Assembly: GCA_945901025.1 (NCBI GenBank)
Contig: CAMDJW010000004.1
Coordinates: 1 to 64,000 of the forward strand
DNA: 64,000 bases
From: Spirosoma fluviale
GTDB taxonomy: Bacteria; Bacteroidota; Bacteroidia; Cytophagales; Spirosomataceae
Direction: 5' to 3'
A model generated the notes under the pieces. That model was not told the DNA's origin. It made no database searches and saw only the letters and a program-made list of their open reading frames with translations. The position numbers and the translations under genes are program-made. Below are positions 37,594 to 45,722 of this stretch, piece by piece; position 1 is the stretch's first letter, and the number at the start of each line of letters is the position of its first letter.

Positions 37594-39132
37594 ATGGTAC
37601 AAAGTTATTTAGAAAAGCAAGTTCAAGAATTGTCAATTGAGGACATTCAAATTCATCCTGAGGTTTTAAAATTCATTAAGCCAAAGAAGATGGACCATAT
37701 CGAATATACTATGAAACGATTTGGTCAACAGATGCCGGTACTTGGCAATATGGTAGACGGCACATTCTTTATCACTGATGGAGTGGTTCGTTACGAGGTA
37801 GCAAAGAAATTGGGATTGGAGACTTTAAAATGTCTTGACATCAATATCCATAACGAAGACGTAATCAGGGTCAGAATGACGAGTAATCAACGCACTAAGA
37901 TGTCATACATTGAGATGGCATCTTATGCAGAACATACCTTAGGTATCATCGGAACATCTCAAGGTAAGCAACGTAATGATTTACTTGGGATGGAGATTTT
38001 TGAGGAGGACGAGAACTTCGGTCTGCCAGGTAAAGACCGTTACGAGTTGACATGTCATCTACTTGACCTTCCAGTGAAGGCATCTACACTTAGAAAACTT
38101 ATCGAGATTAAACGATTTGAGGAGGAAAATCCCGGTAATAAAATTGGAATCTTGAAAGGTTTAGATGAGGGAATATACAAGGTTGACAAAGCATTTCAAC
38201 TAATTAAGGAGAAGCAAAAGAAGGAGTTAGAATTGGGAGAAATCATCCAAAGAACTCGTGAGGGTAGAGCGGCAGATGTGTCATACAGGCTATTCAATAA
38301 ATCCTCTTTGGACCTATCAGATATTTCTGATAATAGTGTTCGAATGTTCATACAATCACCACCTTTTTACCAGCTTAGACAATATCGGAATCAAACCGGT
38401 TGTGAATTTATCCATGGTCAAGAGGGAACCGTAAAAGAATACATCGATAACGAGATGAGATTCTATGAAGGAGCAAAGAAAAAATTACTTCCCAATGGGG
38501 TCCTTGTGGTAATGATTGGCGAAACTTACCGAGGAGGTTATCAAGGAGTGTGTACCAAGATGGAGGTAGCACTTGAGGAGAATGGTTGGGAGATTGTCGA
38601 TGTAAACATCTTTGCCAAGACCAACCAAAAGGCGGCACCACATGAAGGTCGGTTCCTTAATTCGTATGAACGTATCATCGTTGCAAAATTAAAGGGTGCC
38701 GGTACCGTGCTCTTCAATGATGTAAAACGTCCTTCTTCTATCGGGGAGTTCAAGGTAATACCCGGTTCATCAAGAGTTACTGGCGGATGTGGTAACTCGA
38801 TGGCTTCTCCTATATCCTCAATCACTAATGTTTTGACTACATCGGTTTTTCAAAAGTCAGAGTATTCTAAGATTGATGATGATTTCTATCACCAAGCACC
38901 TACAAGTGTGGACATCTATAGTGTCTTTGTGGAAGCATACAGTAATCCCGGTGACACAATTGGTGACATGTTCGTTGGCACAGGTTCAGGTTTAGTTTCA
39001 GCACTTGAAAGAGGTCGTTCAGGATTAGGCTGGGATGTAGATATTGAATCAATTGAGTTTTGTACAGACAGACTTGACAACTGTCTAAAAGAAAGAGAAC
39101 AAGCAAAAATCGGATTATCGATTGCCGCTTAA
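37594..39132 (+). CDS. ParB-like domain fused to DNA methyltransferase
   Basis: A 512-residue fusion. Residues about 10-130 are a ParB/sulfiredoxin-like domain (IQIHPEVLKFI and DGTFFITDGVVRYEVAKKLG). Residues about 240-490 are an amino-methyltransferase with motif IV SPPF near residue 255 preceding SAM motif I DMFVGTGSG near 457, the order of the beta class. The S-P-P-F form points to an N4-cytosine or N6-adenine enzyme. Such fusions occur in phages and mobile elements, where they may mask the element's DNA from host restriction. No partner nuclease is adjacent, so it looks like an orphan methyltransferase. Confidence 0.88.
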   Translation: MVQSYLEKQVQELSIEDIQIHPEVLKFIKPKKMDHIEYTMKRFGQQMPVLGNMVDGTFFITDGVVRYEVAKKLGLETLKCLDINIHNEDVIRVRMTSNQRTKMSYIEMASYAEHTLGIIGTSQGKQRNDLLGMEIFEEDENFGLPGKDRYELTCHLLDLPVKASTLRKLIEIKRFEEENPGNKIGILKGLDEGIYKVDKAFQLIKEKQKKELELGEIIQRTREGRAADVSYRLFNKSSLDLSDISDNSVRMFIQSPPFYQLRQYRNQTGCEFIHGQEGTVKEYIDNEMRFYEGAKKKLLPNGVLVVMIGETYRGGYQGVCTKMEVALEENGWEIVDVNIFAKTNQKAAPHEGRFLNSYERIIVAKLKGAGTVLFNDVKRPSSIGEFKVIPGSSRVTGGCGNSMASPISSITNVLTTSVFQKSEYSKIDDDFYHQAPTSVDIYSVFVEAYSNPGDTIGDMFVGTGSGLVSALERGRSGLGWDVDIESIEFCTDRLDNCLKEREQAKIGLSIAA

Positions 39133-39148
39133 GGATAGTAACAACCTT

Positions 39149-39172
39149 GGGGTGTATAGGATGTTAAACCCC
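39149..39172 (+). promoter_or_regulatory. Weak hairpin after the methyltransferase gene
   Basis: GGGGT / ACCCC with a 14-base loop in the 65-base gap between two genes. No T-run follows, so it is a leader or intercistronic structure rather than a classic terminator. Confidence 0.3.
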
Positions 39173-39197
39173 ACCAAACAATTTAAATTTTAACACA

Positions 39198-39485
39198 ATG
39201 AAAAATTTTAACACAAAAGAAATTCAGGTCGATTTTCTAATTGAAGTATGTGTATCACAATTCTTTAAGGTTCCAGCGGACTACCAATTTGACGAAAGTG
39301 ACCCTCATTCTGCCTACCTCAAACTTATTGATGACGTAGATGAAGATGTGTCAAACCTCACTGAGATATGTGATTTAGAAGAAATTGATACTTATACCGA
39401 TGACGTTTACTCTGTAATCTTTAATGAAATCCTTGATGTACGTATAGAAGAATGTGTTGACAACCCGGTTGAGTCACAATCATAA
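39198..39485 (+). CDS. Small acidic hypothetical protein
   Basis: A 95-residue protein with about 26 Asp/Glu and few basic residues, for example DDVDEDVSNLTEICDLEEID. No signal peptide or family recognised. It lies between the methyltransferase and the recombinase cassette. Small acidic proteins in mobile elements are sometimes anti-restriction DNA mimics; here that is only a possibility. Confidence 0.6.
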   Translation: MKNFNTKEIQVDFLIEVCVSQFFKVPADYQFDESDPHSAYLKLIDDVDEDVSNLTEICDLEEIDTYTDDVYSVIFNEILDVRIEECVDNPVESQS

Positions 39486-39527
39486 ACCTCATCGTTCTTG
39501 TTGTTCAGTTTTGTTTTATGTGTTGGA

Positions 39528-39557
39528 TTAGAGGCGGGGCATTGCTCCGCCATCTAA
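39528..39557 (+). promoter_or_regulatory. Strong hairpin upstream of the recombinase cassette
   Basis: GGCGGGGC, loop ATT, GCTCCGCC (8 bp), extended by TTAGA/TCTAA with one bulged A. It lies 43 bases before the ATG at 39600 and has no T-run. It could be a terminator-like leader or a recombinase-related site. Confidence 0.5.
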
Positions 39558-39599
39558 CTCATTTACACATTAATACTTAACCTTTCACTAAAGACAATC

Positions 39600-39992
39600 A
39601 TGAAAAATGTAATTATCTACTCACGAGTAGCAACAGATGAAACTACAATGTCATTAGAATTTCAAGAGGAGACCCTTAAGAACTATTGTAAAGAACACAA
39701 TTTCAAAATCATTAAATCATATAAGGAGGTATATCCTGGCAATACGTTTAATAGACCTGAATGGTTAAAACTGCAGAATTTCATTGAAGCCAGCGAGAGT
39801 ATCGTTCAGTCTATATTGGTAATAAGATTTGATAGGTTCTGTAGAAATATTTTATTGTCAGTGAAAGAAGTGGATAGGTTAAATAAACTTGGGGTTTCTG
39901 TTGAATGTATTGAACACCAAATAGAAAATATTTCTATGGACCGATTATTCTTTAAGAATATATTATTAATAACACTGGAAATAGAAAATTAA
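39600..39992 (+). CDS. Truncated serine-recombinase domain, catalytic Ser replaced by Ala
   Basis: A 130-residue protein equal to the resolvase N-terminal domain only. It is closely similar to the start of the large recombinase at 40200: IYSRVATDETTMSLEFQEETL here against TYSRVSTDEQALGHSIDFQEET there. Residue 11, the catalytic serine in active members, is alanine. Other landmarks remain (VIRFDRFCRN for the DRxxR region). It lacks the zinc-ribbon and recombinase DNA-binding domains. It should not cut DNA but could still dimerise with the active enzyme. It is intact, starts with its own ATG, and is followed 6 bases later by a small gene, so regulation seems more likely than decay. Confidence 0.8.
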   Translation: MKNVIIYSRVATDETTMSLEFQEETLKNYCKEHNFKIIKSYKEVYPGNTFNRPEWLKLQNFIEASESIVQSILVIRFDRFCRNILLSVKEVDRLNKLGVSVECIEHQIENISMDRLFFKNILLITLEIEN

Positions 39993-39998
39993 ACCTGT

Positions 39999-40199
39999 AT
40001 GACTCCTTCCCAACTAAAGACCCAATTAAGTATTGATGGATTAAACTTAACTGACCAAGAGAACCTTGAAATATGGATTCTCTTGGATAAGCTGGCTCGT
40101 ATTGAGTGTGACCTATATATGATAGAAAAAAAATCCTCCAGCGAAGGCAAAACAACCACTATTTCCGACATTAGCCATTTGTATAAAGATGCAGCATAA
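39999..40199 (+). CDS. Small protein between the two recombinase genes
   Basis: A 66-residue protein (MTPSQLKTQLSIDGLNLTDQ at the start), largely helical with no recognised family. The stop codon directly abuts the recombinase ATG at 40200. Its size and position fit a recombination directionality factor or recombinase regulator, but nothing in the sequence proves it. Confidence 0.6.
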   Translation: MTPSQLKTQLSIDGLNLTDQENLEIWILLDKLARIECDLYMIEKKSSSEGKTTTISDISHLYKDAA

Positions 40200-41753
40200 A
40201 TGAAGAATGTTTTAACATACAGTCGTGTATCAACAGATGAACAGGCACTTGGTCATTCAATAGATTTTCAGGAGGAAACAATCCTACGTCATTGTAGAAT
40301 GAAAAACTACAATGTCATTAAGTGTTACCGGGAGGATTATTCAGCCAAAGATTTTGAACGACCTGAATGGAAAAAAATATTGGCATTTATTAAGTCCTGC
40401 CAAAAGACATCTTTACCCATACACTCAATCGTAATATTAAGACCTGACCGCTATTCAAGAAATTTAATCTTATCCTTTACAGAAACGACCAAGTTATCTG
40501 AAATTGGATGTTCAATTGAATTTCTTGAAGGCCAAGTGGATGATACAAGTCCTGACGCATTATTGCTTCAAGCAATAGGTTATGCACTACCACAGGTTGA
40601 GAATTCAAAAATTAGTCGCCGTAGTTGTGAAGGTTCACACAAAGCACGTAAGTCAGGGTGTTTTACAGGGATTGCTCCAAAAGGTTATAAAAATGTTAGA
40701 ACAGAAGATGAAAAATCGACTCTCGATTTTAACACCGATGCACCGCTCATAAAAGAAGCATTTGAGAAAATGGCAAGTGGTACATATAGTGCCGATGAAG
40801 TTCGTAGGTGGTTGAATACTCGTGGAATGAAGATTTCAAAAAATTGTTTTCTTGATGTAATTAAAAACGTTACATACACAGGTAAAATACGTGTTAAAGA
40901 ATTCCGTGGAGAACCTGAACAAATTGTATTCGGACTTCATCCACAACTTGTATCTGACGAATTATTTGCGGCAGCCAATGATATTCTTAAGGGTCGTAAA
41001 CGTAAAATGAAATACAAAGATGACAAATCAGACCTTTACCCATTAAAAGGTCATTTAGTTTGTCCAATACACGGAAGAACTTTATCCGCTTATGGTTCGA
41101 AAAGTAGAAATGGACAAATATACCACTACTACGTATGCACCAAGAACCGGTGTCCTCGTTACCCAATTGACCACGCACATAGTGAGATTGAAAGATTACT
41201 TGGGGATGTTCAGTTCTCGGCAAGAGTTATTAAGTCCTATCGTTCCATTTTAGAACGTTTGTTTGACTCAGAGGACTCAATGAGAACCAAGTCAATACAA
41301 ATGACCAAAGACGAAATACAGCGTCTTAAACAAAGAAGAATCCATATTCAGGACGAGTATATGGATGGAAAGATTTCATCCCTTGATTACCAAGAATTGA
41401 AGATGAGTCTTGACACGAAAGTGTTTGAAAAAGAACGTAGCCTGAAGGAAATGAATGAAGAACATTCCCCTTTTAAGGAGTATCTAAACAAACACGTTCC
41501 GGCGTTAGAAGATTTATCCTCATTGTATCAGAAAGTTGATGGTAATACCAAGAAACAGATATTGAGCTGCATCTTTTCAGAAAAAGTCCATTTTGAAAAA
41601 GGGAAAGCTGCAGCACCGAAGTACACACCTCCAATTGAGGTTTTAATGAGTGCCAGAGGGGTTTTGGAGGGTTCTAAAAACAAAAAAGAGGTCTTAAAAG
41701 ACCTCTTGTGCACTGTGGCTCCCTCTCCTGGGCTCGAACCAGGGACCCCATGA
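40200..41753 (+). CDS. Large serine recombinase (integrase)
   Basis: A 517-residue recombinase. The resolvase domain has catalytic Ser11 in YSRVSTDEQ and the arginines in RPDRYSRN. The recombinase domain spans residues about 155-260 (GIAPKGYK, LNTRGMKISKN, NVTYTGKI). A zinc ribbon follows (LVCPIHGRTL then YVCTKNRCPRYP), then a coiled coil around residues 360-430. The end, LCTVAPSPGLEPGTP, is not protein-like family sequence but the translation of the tRNA-Asn 3' half on the other strand. The gene therefore crosses the attachment site, and the pre-integration C-terminus may differ. It is the likely integrase for this 27-kb element. Confidence 0.93.
   Translation: MKNVLTYSRVSTDEQALGHSIDFQEETILRHCRMKNYNVIKCYREDYSAKDFERPEWKKILAFIKSCQKTSLPIHSIVILRPDRYSRNLILSFTETTKLSEIGCSIEFLEGQVDDTSPDALLLQAIGYALPQVENSKISRRSCEGSHKARKSGCFTGIAPKGYKNVRTEDEKSTLDFNTDAPLIKEAFEKMASGTYSADEVRRWLNTRGMKISKNCFLDVIKNVTYTGKIRVKEFRGEPEQIVFGLHPQLVSDELFAAANDILKGRKRKMKYKDDKSDLYPLKGHLVCPIHGRTLSAYGSKSRNGQIYHYYVCTKNRCPRYPIDHAHSEIERLLGDVQFSARVIKSYRSILERLFDSEDSMRTKSIQMTKDEIQRLKQRRIHIQDEYMDGKISSLDYQELKMSLDTKVFEKERSLKEMNEEHSPFKEYLNKHVPALEDLSSLYQKVDGNTKKQILSCIFSEKVHFEKGKAAAPKYTPPIEVLMSARGVLEGSKNKKEVLKDLLCTVAPSPGLEPGTP
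41678..41693. repeat. Candidate right end (attR) beside tRNA-Asn
   Basis: AAACAAAAAAGAGGTC, the direct-repeat partner of 14595-14611. It lies within the last codons of the recombinase gene and in the tRNA-Asn terminator. Confidence 0.4.
41686..41707 (-). terminator. tRNA-Asn terminator
   Basis: AAGAGGTC, 6-base loop, GACCTCTT, with a T-run on the minus strand, 9 bases after the tRNA 3' end. It is embedded in the recombinase coding region on the other strand. Confidence 0.75.
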
Positions 41754-41792
41754 TTAACAGTCATGTGCTCTAACCAACTGAGCTAAGAAGGA
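41716..41792 (-). tRNA. tRNA-Asn (anticodon GTT)
   Basis: A 77-base cloverleaf on the minus strand with encoded CCA. The acceptor stem TCCTTCT pairs with AGAGGGA, the anticodon stem CATGA/TCATG encloses loop CTGTTAA, and the T-arm is CCTGG-TTCGAGC-CCAGG. The 3' end touches the serine recombinase gene, so it is the probable integration target. Confidence 0.95.
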
Positions 41793-41867
41793 GTTTGCCC
41801 TTAATGGGAATGCAAAAATAGGGGGCTAATTCGTTAAATGCAAGATAGCCCCCCGTTTTTTTCAATT

Positions 41868-43268
41868 TTATTTCTTGTCTGCGCTTCGATCCGCCGACTT
41901 TATTTCCTTTTTTTTCACTTTGTCGCCTTCCTTCAACTTCTTTGCAACCGTTGCATAAGGGCCTGAAATGATTTCCTGCCCCTCACTCAAGCCAGAAACA
42001 ATTTCAATGTTGTCAAAATCCGATATTCCTGTCTTCACCTGAATTTGCTTCACCTCGCCTTTATCCATCACGAAAACAACCTCTTTCGTATTTTCCTTCC
42101 TGCGCTTAGCCGTATTGGCATCCTCCTGCGTTACAACAGCCGCACCACCTTTCCCCATGGCCTCATCTTTTACCTCTTCTTTTTTAGCACCTATCTCCCT
42201 TGTCGTAACCGCCGACAACGGAACGGTTAAGATTTGATCTTTTCGATTCGTCAAAATTTCAACAGACGCCGTCATGCCCGGTTTCAACGGATATGATAAT
42301 TTTCCCTTAATTAAATCGCTGTACGAACTACGTAAAATACGAATCTTCACCTCAAACTCCGTCACCGCATCCGTAGACATAGATGCCGCACCCGATGAAT
42401 TAGCCGAGCTCGCTATCTCATACACCAATCCCTTAAATTTGCGCTCCGAAGACGAAAATGCATCCACATCAATCATCACCGTATCCCCCAAACTCACCCG
42501 CGTAATATCATTCTCATTTACATTAACCCGAACTTCCATATTATTTAAATTTGCGATCCGCAACATCTCCGTTCCCGCCATCTGTGACGTTCCCACCACA
42601 CGCTCGCCTAATTCCACGTTCAACTTAGAAATGATTCCACTCTGAGGAGCATAAATCGTCGTCTTGGTTAAATTAGTCCGCGCCTCTTTTAAAGCCGCCT
42701 CCGAACTCTTTACATTAAAATTAGCCGCTTTCACATTCGCCTTTGCCGCCTCTAAATCTTGCTTGGCAACTAAATAGGCCGACTGGAACTGATCGAAATC
42801 CGCATCCGAAATTACTTTGTCATTATGCAATTTTACATTTCGGTCAAAATCAATTTTTGACTTACTTAATCTCGCTTCACTTTGAGCTAATACAGCTTTG
42901 CTTTGTTCCGCACTTGCCTTCATCGCATTGACCTGCGCCTCCGCTCGAGCCAATAAACTCACATAGTTATCCGGACGTATCTTCAAAATTTCTTGGCCTA
43001 TCACCACAGAATCACCTTCGGCAACTTTCAATGACACAATCTCCCCCGACACATCAGGAGAAACCTTAACTTCCACCTCAGGCTGAATCTTTCCCGAAGC
43101 CGATACCTTCTCTATAATCGTTGCTTTAGCGGCCTTCGTCAACTCCACCTCCGTAGGCTCCACCTTTCCGATCCACTCCATCTTCTTGGCCAACCATAAA
43201 CCTCCCAAAATCAATACGACCGCCACTGCGATGATAATCCACGTTTTTTTATTATTCTTTGTTGCCAT
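41868..43268 (-). CDS. HlyD/MacA-type periplasmic adaptor of an efflux system
   Basis: A 466-residue membrane-fusion protein. An N-terminal transmembrane helix (WIIIAVAVVLILGGLWLA) is followed by a lipoyl/barrel-sandwich domain (VSGEIVSLKVAEGDSVVIGQ), a long coiled-coil hairpin (residues about 100-190), a beta-barrel and a membrane-proximal domain (VYAPQSGIISKLNVELGERVVG; VVSGLSEGQEIISGPYATV). I chose ATG 43268; another in-frame start lies 5 codons upstream. It joins an inner-membrane pump to the TolC-like channel encoded just upstream. No pump gene lies next to it, so the pump must be elsewhere. Confidence 0.92.
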   Translation of the reverse strand: MATKNNKKTWIIIAVAVVLILGGLWLAKKMEWIGKVEPTEVELTKAAKATIIEKVSASGKIQPEVEVKVSPDVSGEIVSLKVAEGDSVVIGQEILKIRPDNYVSLLARAEAQVNAMKASAEQSKAVLAQSEARLSKSKIDFDRNVKLHNDKVISDADFDQFQSAYLVAKQDLEAAKANVKAANFNVKSSEAALKEARTNLTKTTIYAPQSGIISKLNVELGERVVGTSQMAGTEMLRIANLNNMEVRVNVNENDITRVSLGDTVMIDVDAFSSSERKFKGLVYEIASSANSSGAASMSTDAVTEFEVKIRILRSSYSDLIKGKLSYPLKPGMTASVEILTNRKDQILTVPLSAVTTREIGAKKEEVKDEAMGKGGAAVVTQEDANTAKRRKENTKEVVFVMDKGEVKQIQVKTGISDFDNIEIVSGLSEGQEIISGPYATVAKKLKEGDKVKKKEIKSADRSADKK

Positions 43269-43328
43269 AATTTTTTGATTCATAGAAAGTCGCTTCGCGC
43301 CTACCTACCATTTTAATTTATACTATTT

Positions 43329-43424
43329 TCCTTATTACCTGTTAATAATACCTATTACCTAAATTTACCTGTTACTTATTACCTATATTTACCTAATACC
43401 TATTACCTAAACCCTATTTACCTT
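43329..43424. repeat. Imperfect ATTACCT tandem repeat
   Basis: At least nine units of (A/T)TACCT spread over about 95 bases of the gap between the two efflux genes, mixed with AAATT spacers. It is a low-complexity region probably made by slippage; no CRISPR-like spacing. Confidence 0.7.
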
Positions 43425-43428
43425 TTAG

Positions 43429-44886
43429 TTAAAAAGTCAAACTCTTCCCTTGGTAAAAATCCAAAATCTTAGTCCTAAATACATAGTCATATTTGGCCTG
43501 AACTAAACTCAATTTAGCCTTATCCAAATTTGTCTTTTGTAAATTATAACTGACAAAATCAATCGTACCTGCATTAAAGCGACTTTCAGAAGCCCTAAAT
43601 GATTCTTCTAACGCAAATACTTGTACATTTCCCGCCTCATATCTTTTCGCCGCATTCAACATATTCACATACGCCTGTTCTATATTTTGACGCAATGTTA
43701 ATCGCGCGCGCTCAGCTTCTATTTCTAAATTCATCCGCTGTAAATTAGCCTGCGATACTCGAGTTTTATTGAAATTCTTGGCAAATATTGGAATGTTTAA
43801 GTTCAATGAGATTACCTTGTTTTGCGTATTATTCAACTGATCAAAATAACCAACTGTCGTGCCCTCTCCAAACTTCATTTGGGTCGTTGTGATTGGATAA
43901 TTTTGTCCCCCTATAGCCACATTTCCTAAATTAACCGTTTGGGGTCCTAAAACCTCTACCGATTTTAAGGCGTTGGATTGATTGGCAGACCAACTACCAT
44001 TCAACGAAATGCTAGGTAAACGGAACGCCTTAGCTACTTCAATGCTTTTTGCCGCACCCTGTACACGGAAATCCGCAGCCCGAATTAACGGTTGGGCCGA
44101 CAAAGCCTTCGTATAAATATCAGCAATGCTTACATCATAGGCCTTGGAACTTGGCACCGGAACCTGAATACGCTCCAGCTCAAACATCTGAATACTCGAA
44201 TCATTCAACAACTGCAAAAGCGTTAATTTATTGATGTCCAAATTACTTTGAAACGTGACAAGATTGGATTCCTCGTTGGCCAACTGCGCCTTCAAATCCA
44301 ATAAGCTCGAATTAGCTAAAGATCCCGCACGCACCAATTTCTCTGTTCGCTCAATCTGTAATTTCGTAATCTCGGTTTGAGTTTTGGCGATGCTTAATTG
44401 GTCTTCCGCATTTAAAATAGACAAATACGACAAGGCCACCTGCAAAGAAATATTTTCCCGAATGGACACTAAATCCTCCCGCGTCGCCTTTAAATTAAAA
44501 TCACTTTGCGAAATACTGTTTTTTAATTGGCCCCCATTAAACAACAACACACTGGCGTTCAAGCCCACATTGTAATAATTAATGTTTCGAGAATCATAAC
44601 CATTCGTGTAGGGATTGATCGACCGACCAAAACTCGCCGCCTGATTCATATTTCCATTGATAGAAGGCAGTTGATTATATTTCGCTTGTTGGTACGTCAA
44701 CTCCGCATTTTGTAAATTAACCTCATAGGACCTCACATTCAGATTATGCTGCAAAGCCGTCTCCACCGCTTGCGTCAAAGTAAGTTTGGTTATTTTAGCA
44801 TTTCCCTGAATCGCCGTTTGACCTTCACCCACAAAGGAAACAATGCCTAAAAGGAAAGACAATAGGGCAATCTTATTTATATTCAT
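43429..44886 (-). CDS. TolC family outer-membrane efflux channel
   Basis: A 485-residue protein with a signal peptide and two outer-membrane-efflux-protein repeats. Typical segments are LTLTQAVETALQHNLNVRSYEVNL near the start and LRQNIEQAYVNMLNAAKRYEA, ending in LSLVQAKYDYVFRTKILDFYQG. The trimeric channel would pair with the adaptor gene downstream. I chose ATG 44886 rather than a TTG three codons upstream. The two genes are separated by the ATTACCT repeat. Confidence 0.92.
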   Translation of the reverse strand: MNINKIALLSFLLGIVSFVGEGQTAIQGNAKITKLTLTQAVETALQHNLNVRSYEVNLQNAELTYQQAKYNQLPSINGNMNQAASFGRSINPYTNGYDSRNINYYNVGLNASVLLFNGGQLKNSISQSDFNLKATREDLVSIRENISLQVALSYLSILNAEDQLSIAKTQTEITKLQIERTEKLVRAGSLANSSLLDLKAQLANEESNLVTFQSNLDINKLTLLQLLNDSSIQMFELERIQVPVPSSKAYDVSIADIYTKALSAQPLIRAADFRVQGAAKSIEVAKAFRLPSISLNGSWSANQSNALKSVEVLGPQTVNLGNVAIGGQNYPITTTQMKFGEGTTVGYFDQLNNTQNKVISLNLNIPIFAKNFNKTRVSQANLQRMNLEIEAERARLTLRQNIEQAYVNMLNAAKRYEAGNVQVFALEESFRASESRFNAGTIDFVSYNLQKTNLDKAKLSLVQAKYDYVFRTKILDFYQGKSLTF

Positions 44887-44980
44887 CTCTTTCAATATAT
44901 TTCTGCAATGTTACGAATTTTGGTTTACCTAAAAACTGATTTTTGGATAAACGGCAAGCAATCAGGATAAAAAGCCCTAT

Positions 44981-45667
44981 TTATTGAACTACCTGGTATC
45001 GCCTTTTGGCCTCTGCTCGGGAAAATGCATTAAAATGCCACCATTCATATTCGATCGGCATAAATCCTGCAGCCTTCATCGCATTTCTAAGGATCAGCCG
45101 ATTTTCATACGCATTCTTCGACAATTTATTGTTTGCCAAAAGCTCCTGCTCTTTAGACGGATAAGCCAATTCGCCAAAAAAATCAAACTTGGTTCCCATG
45201 TCTAAGGCCTTTCCTTTTTCATCTGCCACAGTTAAATCAATCGCACTTCCATAATTATGAATGGAATGTTCGCGTGGATCAGCCACATAATTTTTTCGAA
45301 TATTGGGCGGATATTGAGTCAAGGTATTCCATAAAATCCGTTGGATCGATAGCGGTCTAGCCGCATCATAAATCAGTAAATGATAGCCTGGCTTGTTTTC
45401 TTCCAACGATTTTTGCGCTTTTTTCAACATCTCAACCACTTCTTTTTGTAAATATCCATGCTGTAAACAACCATACACATCACGCTTCATGAAGTTATCT
45501 TGAGTCGCATATTTTAGTTCAACCTTTACGCCTGGAGCCGCTCGGGTAACTTCCACTAATCCTTGCTTTCGCATCGCCTCCTCATACGGGCAGTTTTGAG
45601 CCCACGCGTGATGCGCAGCAGTCAAAGCCAAAACAATAAATACGCTTAAGTTTGTCAATCGAATCAT
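44981..45667 (-). CDS. M15 family D-Ala-D-Ala dipeptidase (VanX/DdpX-like)
   Basis: A 228-residue protein with a signal peptide ending AWAQ. The zinc-peptidase motifs are SIHNYGSAIDLTV (SxHxxGxAxD) and EYEWWHF (ExxWxH). VanX-type enzymes hydrolyse D-Ala-D-Ala; in non-resistant bacteria they serve in peptidoglycan recycling or nutrition. No vanH/vanA-like genes are adjacent, so vancomycin resistance is not suggested. I chose ATG 45667, which puts the signal peptide at the start. Confidence 0.9.
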   Translation of the reverse strand: MIRLTNLSVFIVLALTAAHHAWAQNCPYEEAMRKQGLVEVTRAAPGVKVELKYATQDNFMKRDVYGCLQHGYLQKEVVEMLKKAQKSLEENKPGYHLLIYDAARPLSIQRILWNTLTQYPPNIRKNYVADPREHSIHNYGSAIDLTVADEKGKALDMGTKFDFFGELAYPSKEQELLANNKLSKNAYENRLILRNAMKAAGFMPIEYEWWHFNAFSRAEAKRRYQVVQ

Positions 45668-45722
45668 TAGAAAATGTAGAATTTCCCTAAATTTAGCCAA
45701 AATTTATTATTCCCTTTTTCAC

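Noticed and set aside
39600-41753. The short recombinase ORF as a frameshifted 5' part of the integrase
   Set aside because: The integrase at 40200 has its own complete N-terminal domain, and the intervening 66-residue ORF is unrelated, so these are separate genes.
41709-41753. C-terminal APSPGLEPGTP as a protein domain
   Set aside because: It is the opposite-strand translation of tRNA-Asn and appears only because the frame crosses the attachment site.
14728-41753. Prophage
   Set aside because: No terminase, portal, capsid, tail or lysis genes were seen; the recombinases and primase-like gene fit a non-viral integrative element equally well.
43329-43424. CRISPR array
   Set aside because: Repeat units are 6-7 bases with irregular short spacing, and no cas genes are present.
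44981-45667. Vancomycin-resistance locus
   Set aside because: Only a VanX-like dipeptidase is present; no ligase or dehydrogenase partners lie nearby.
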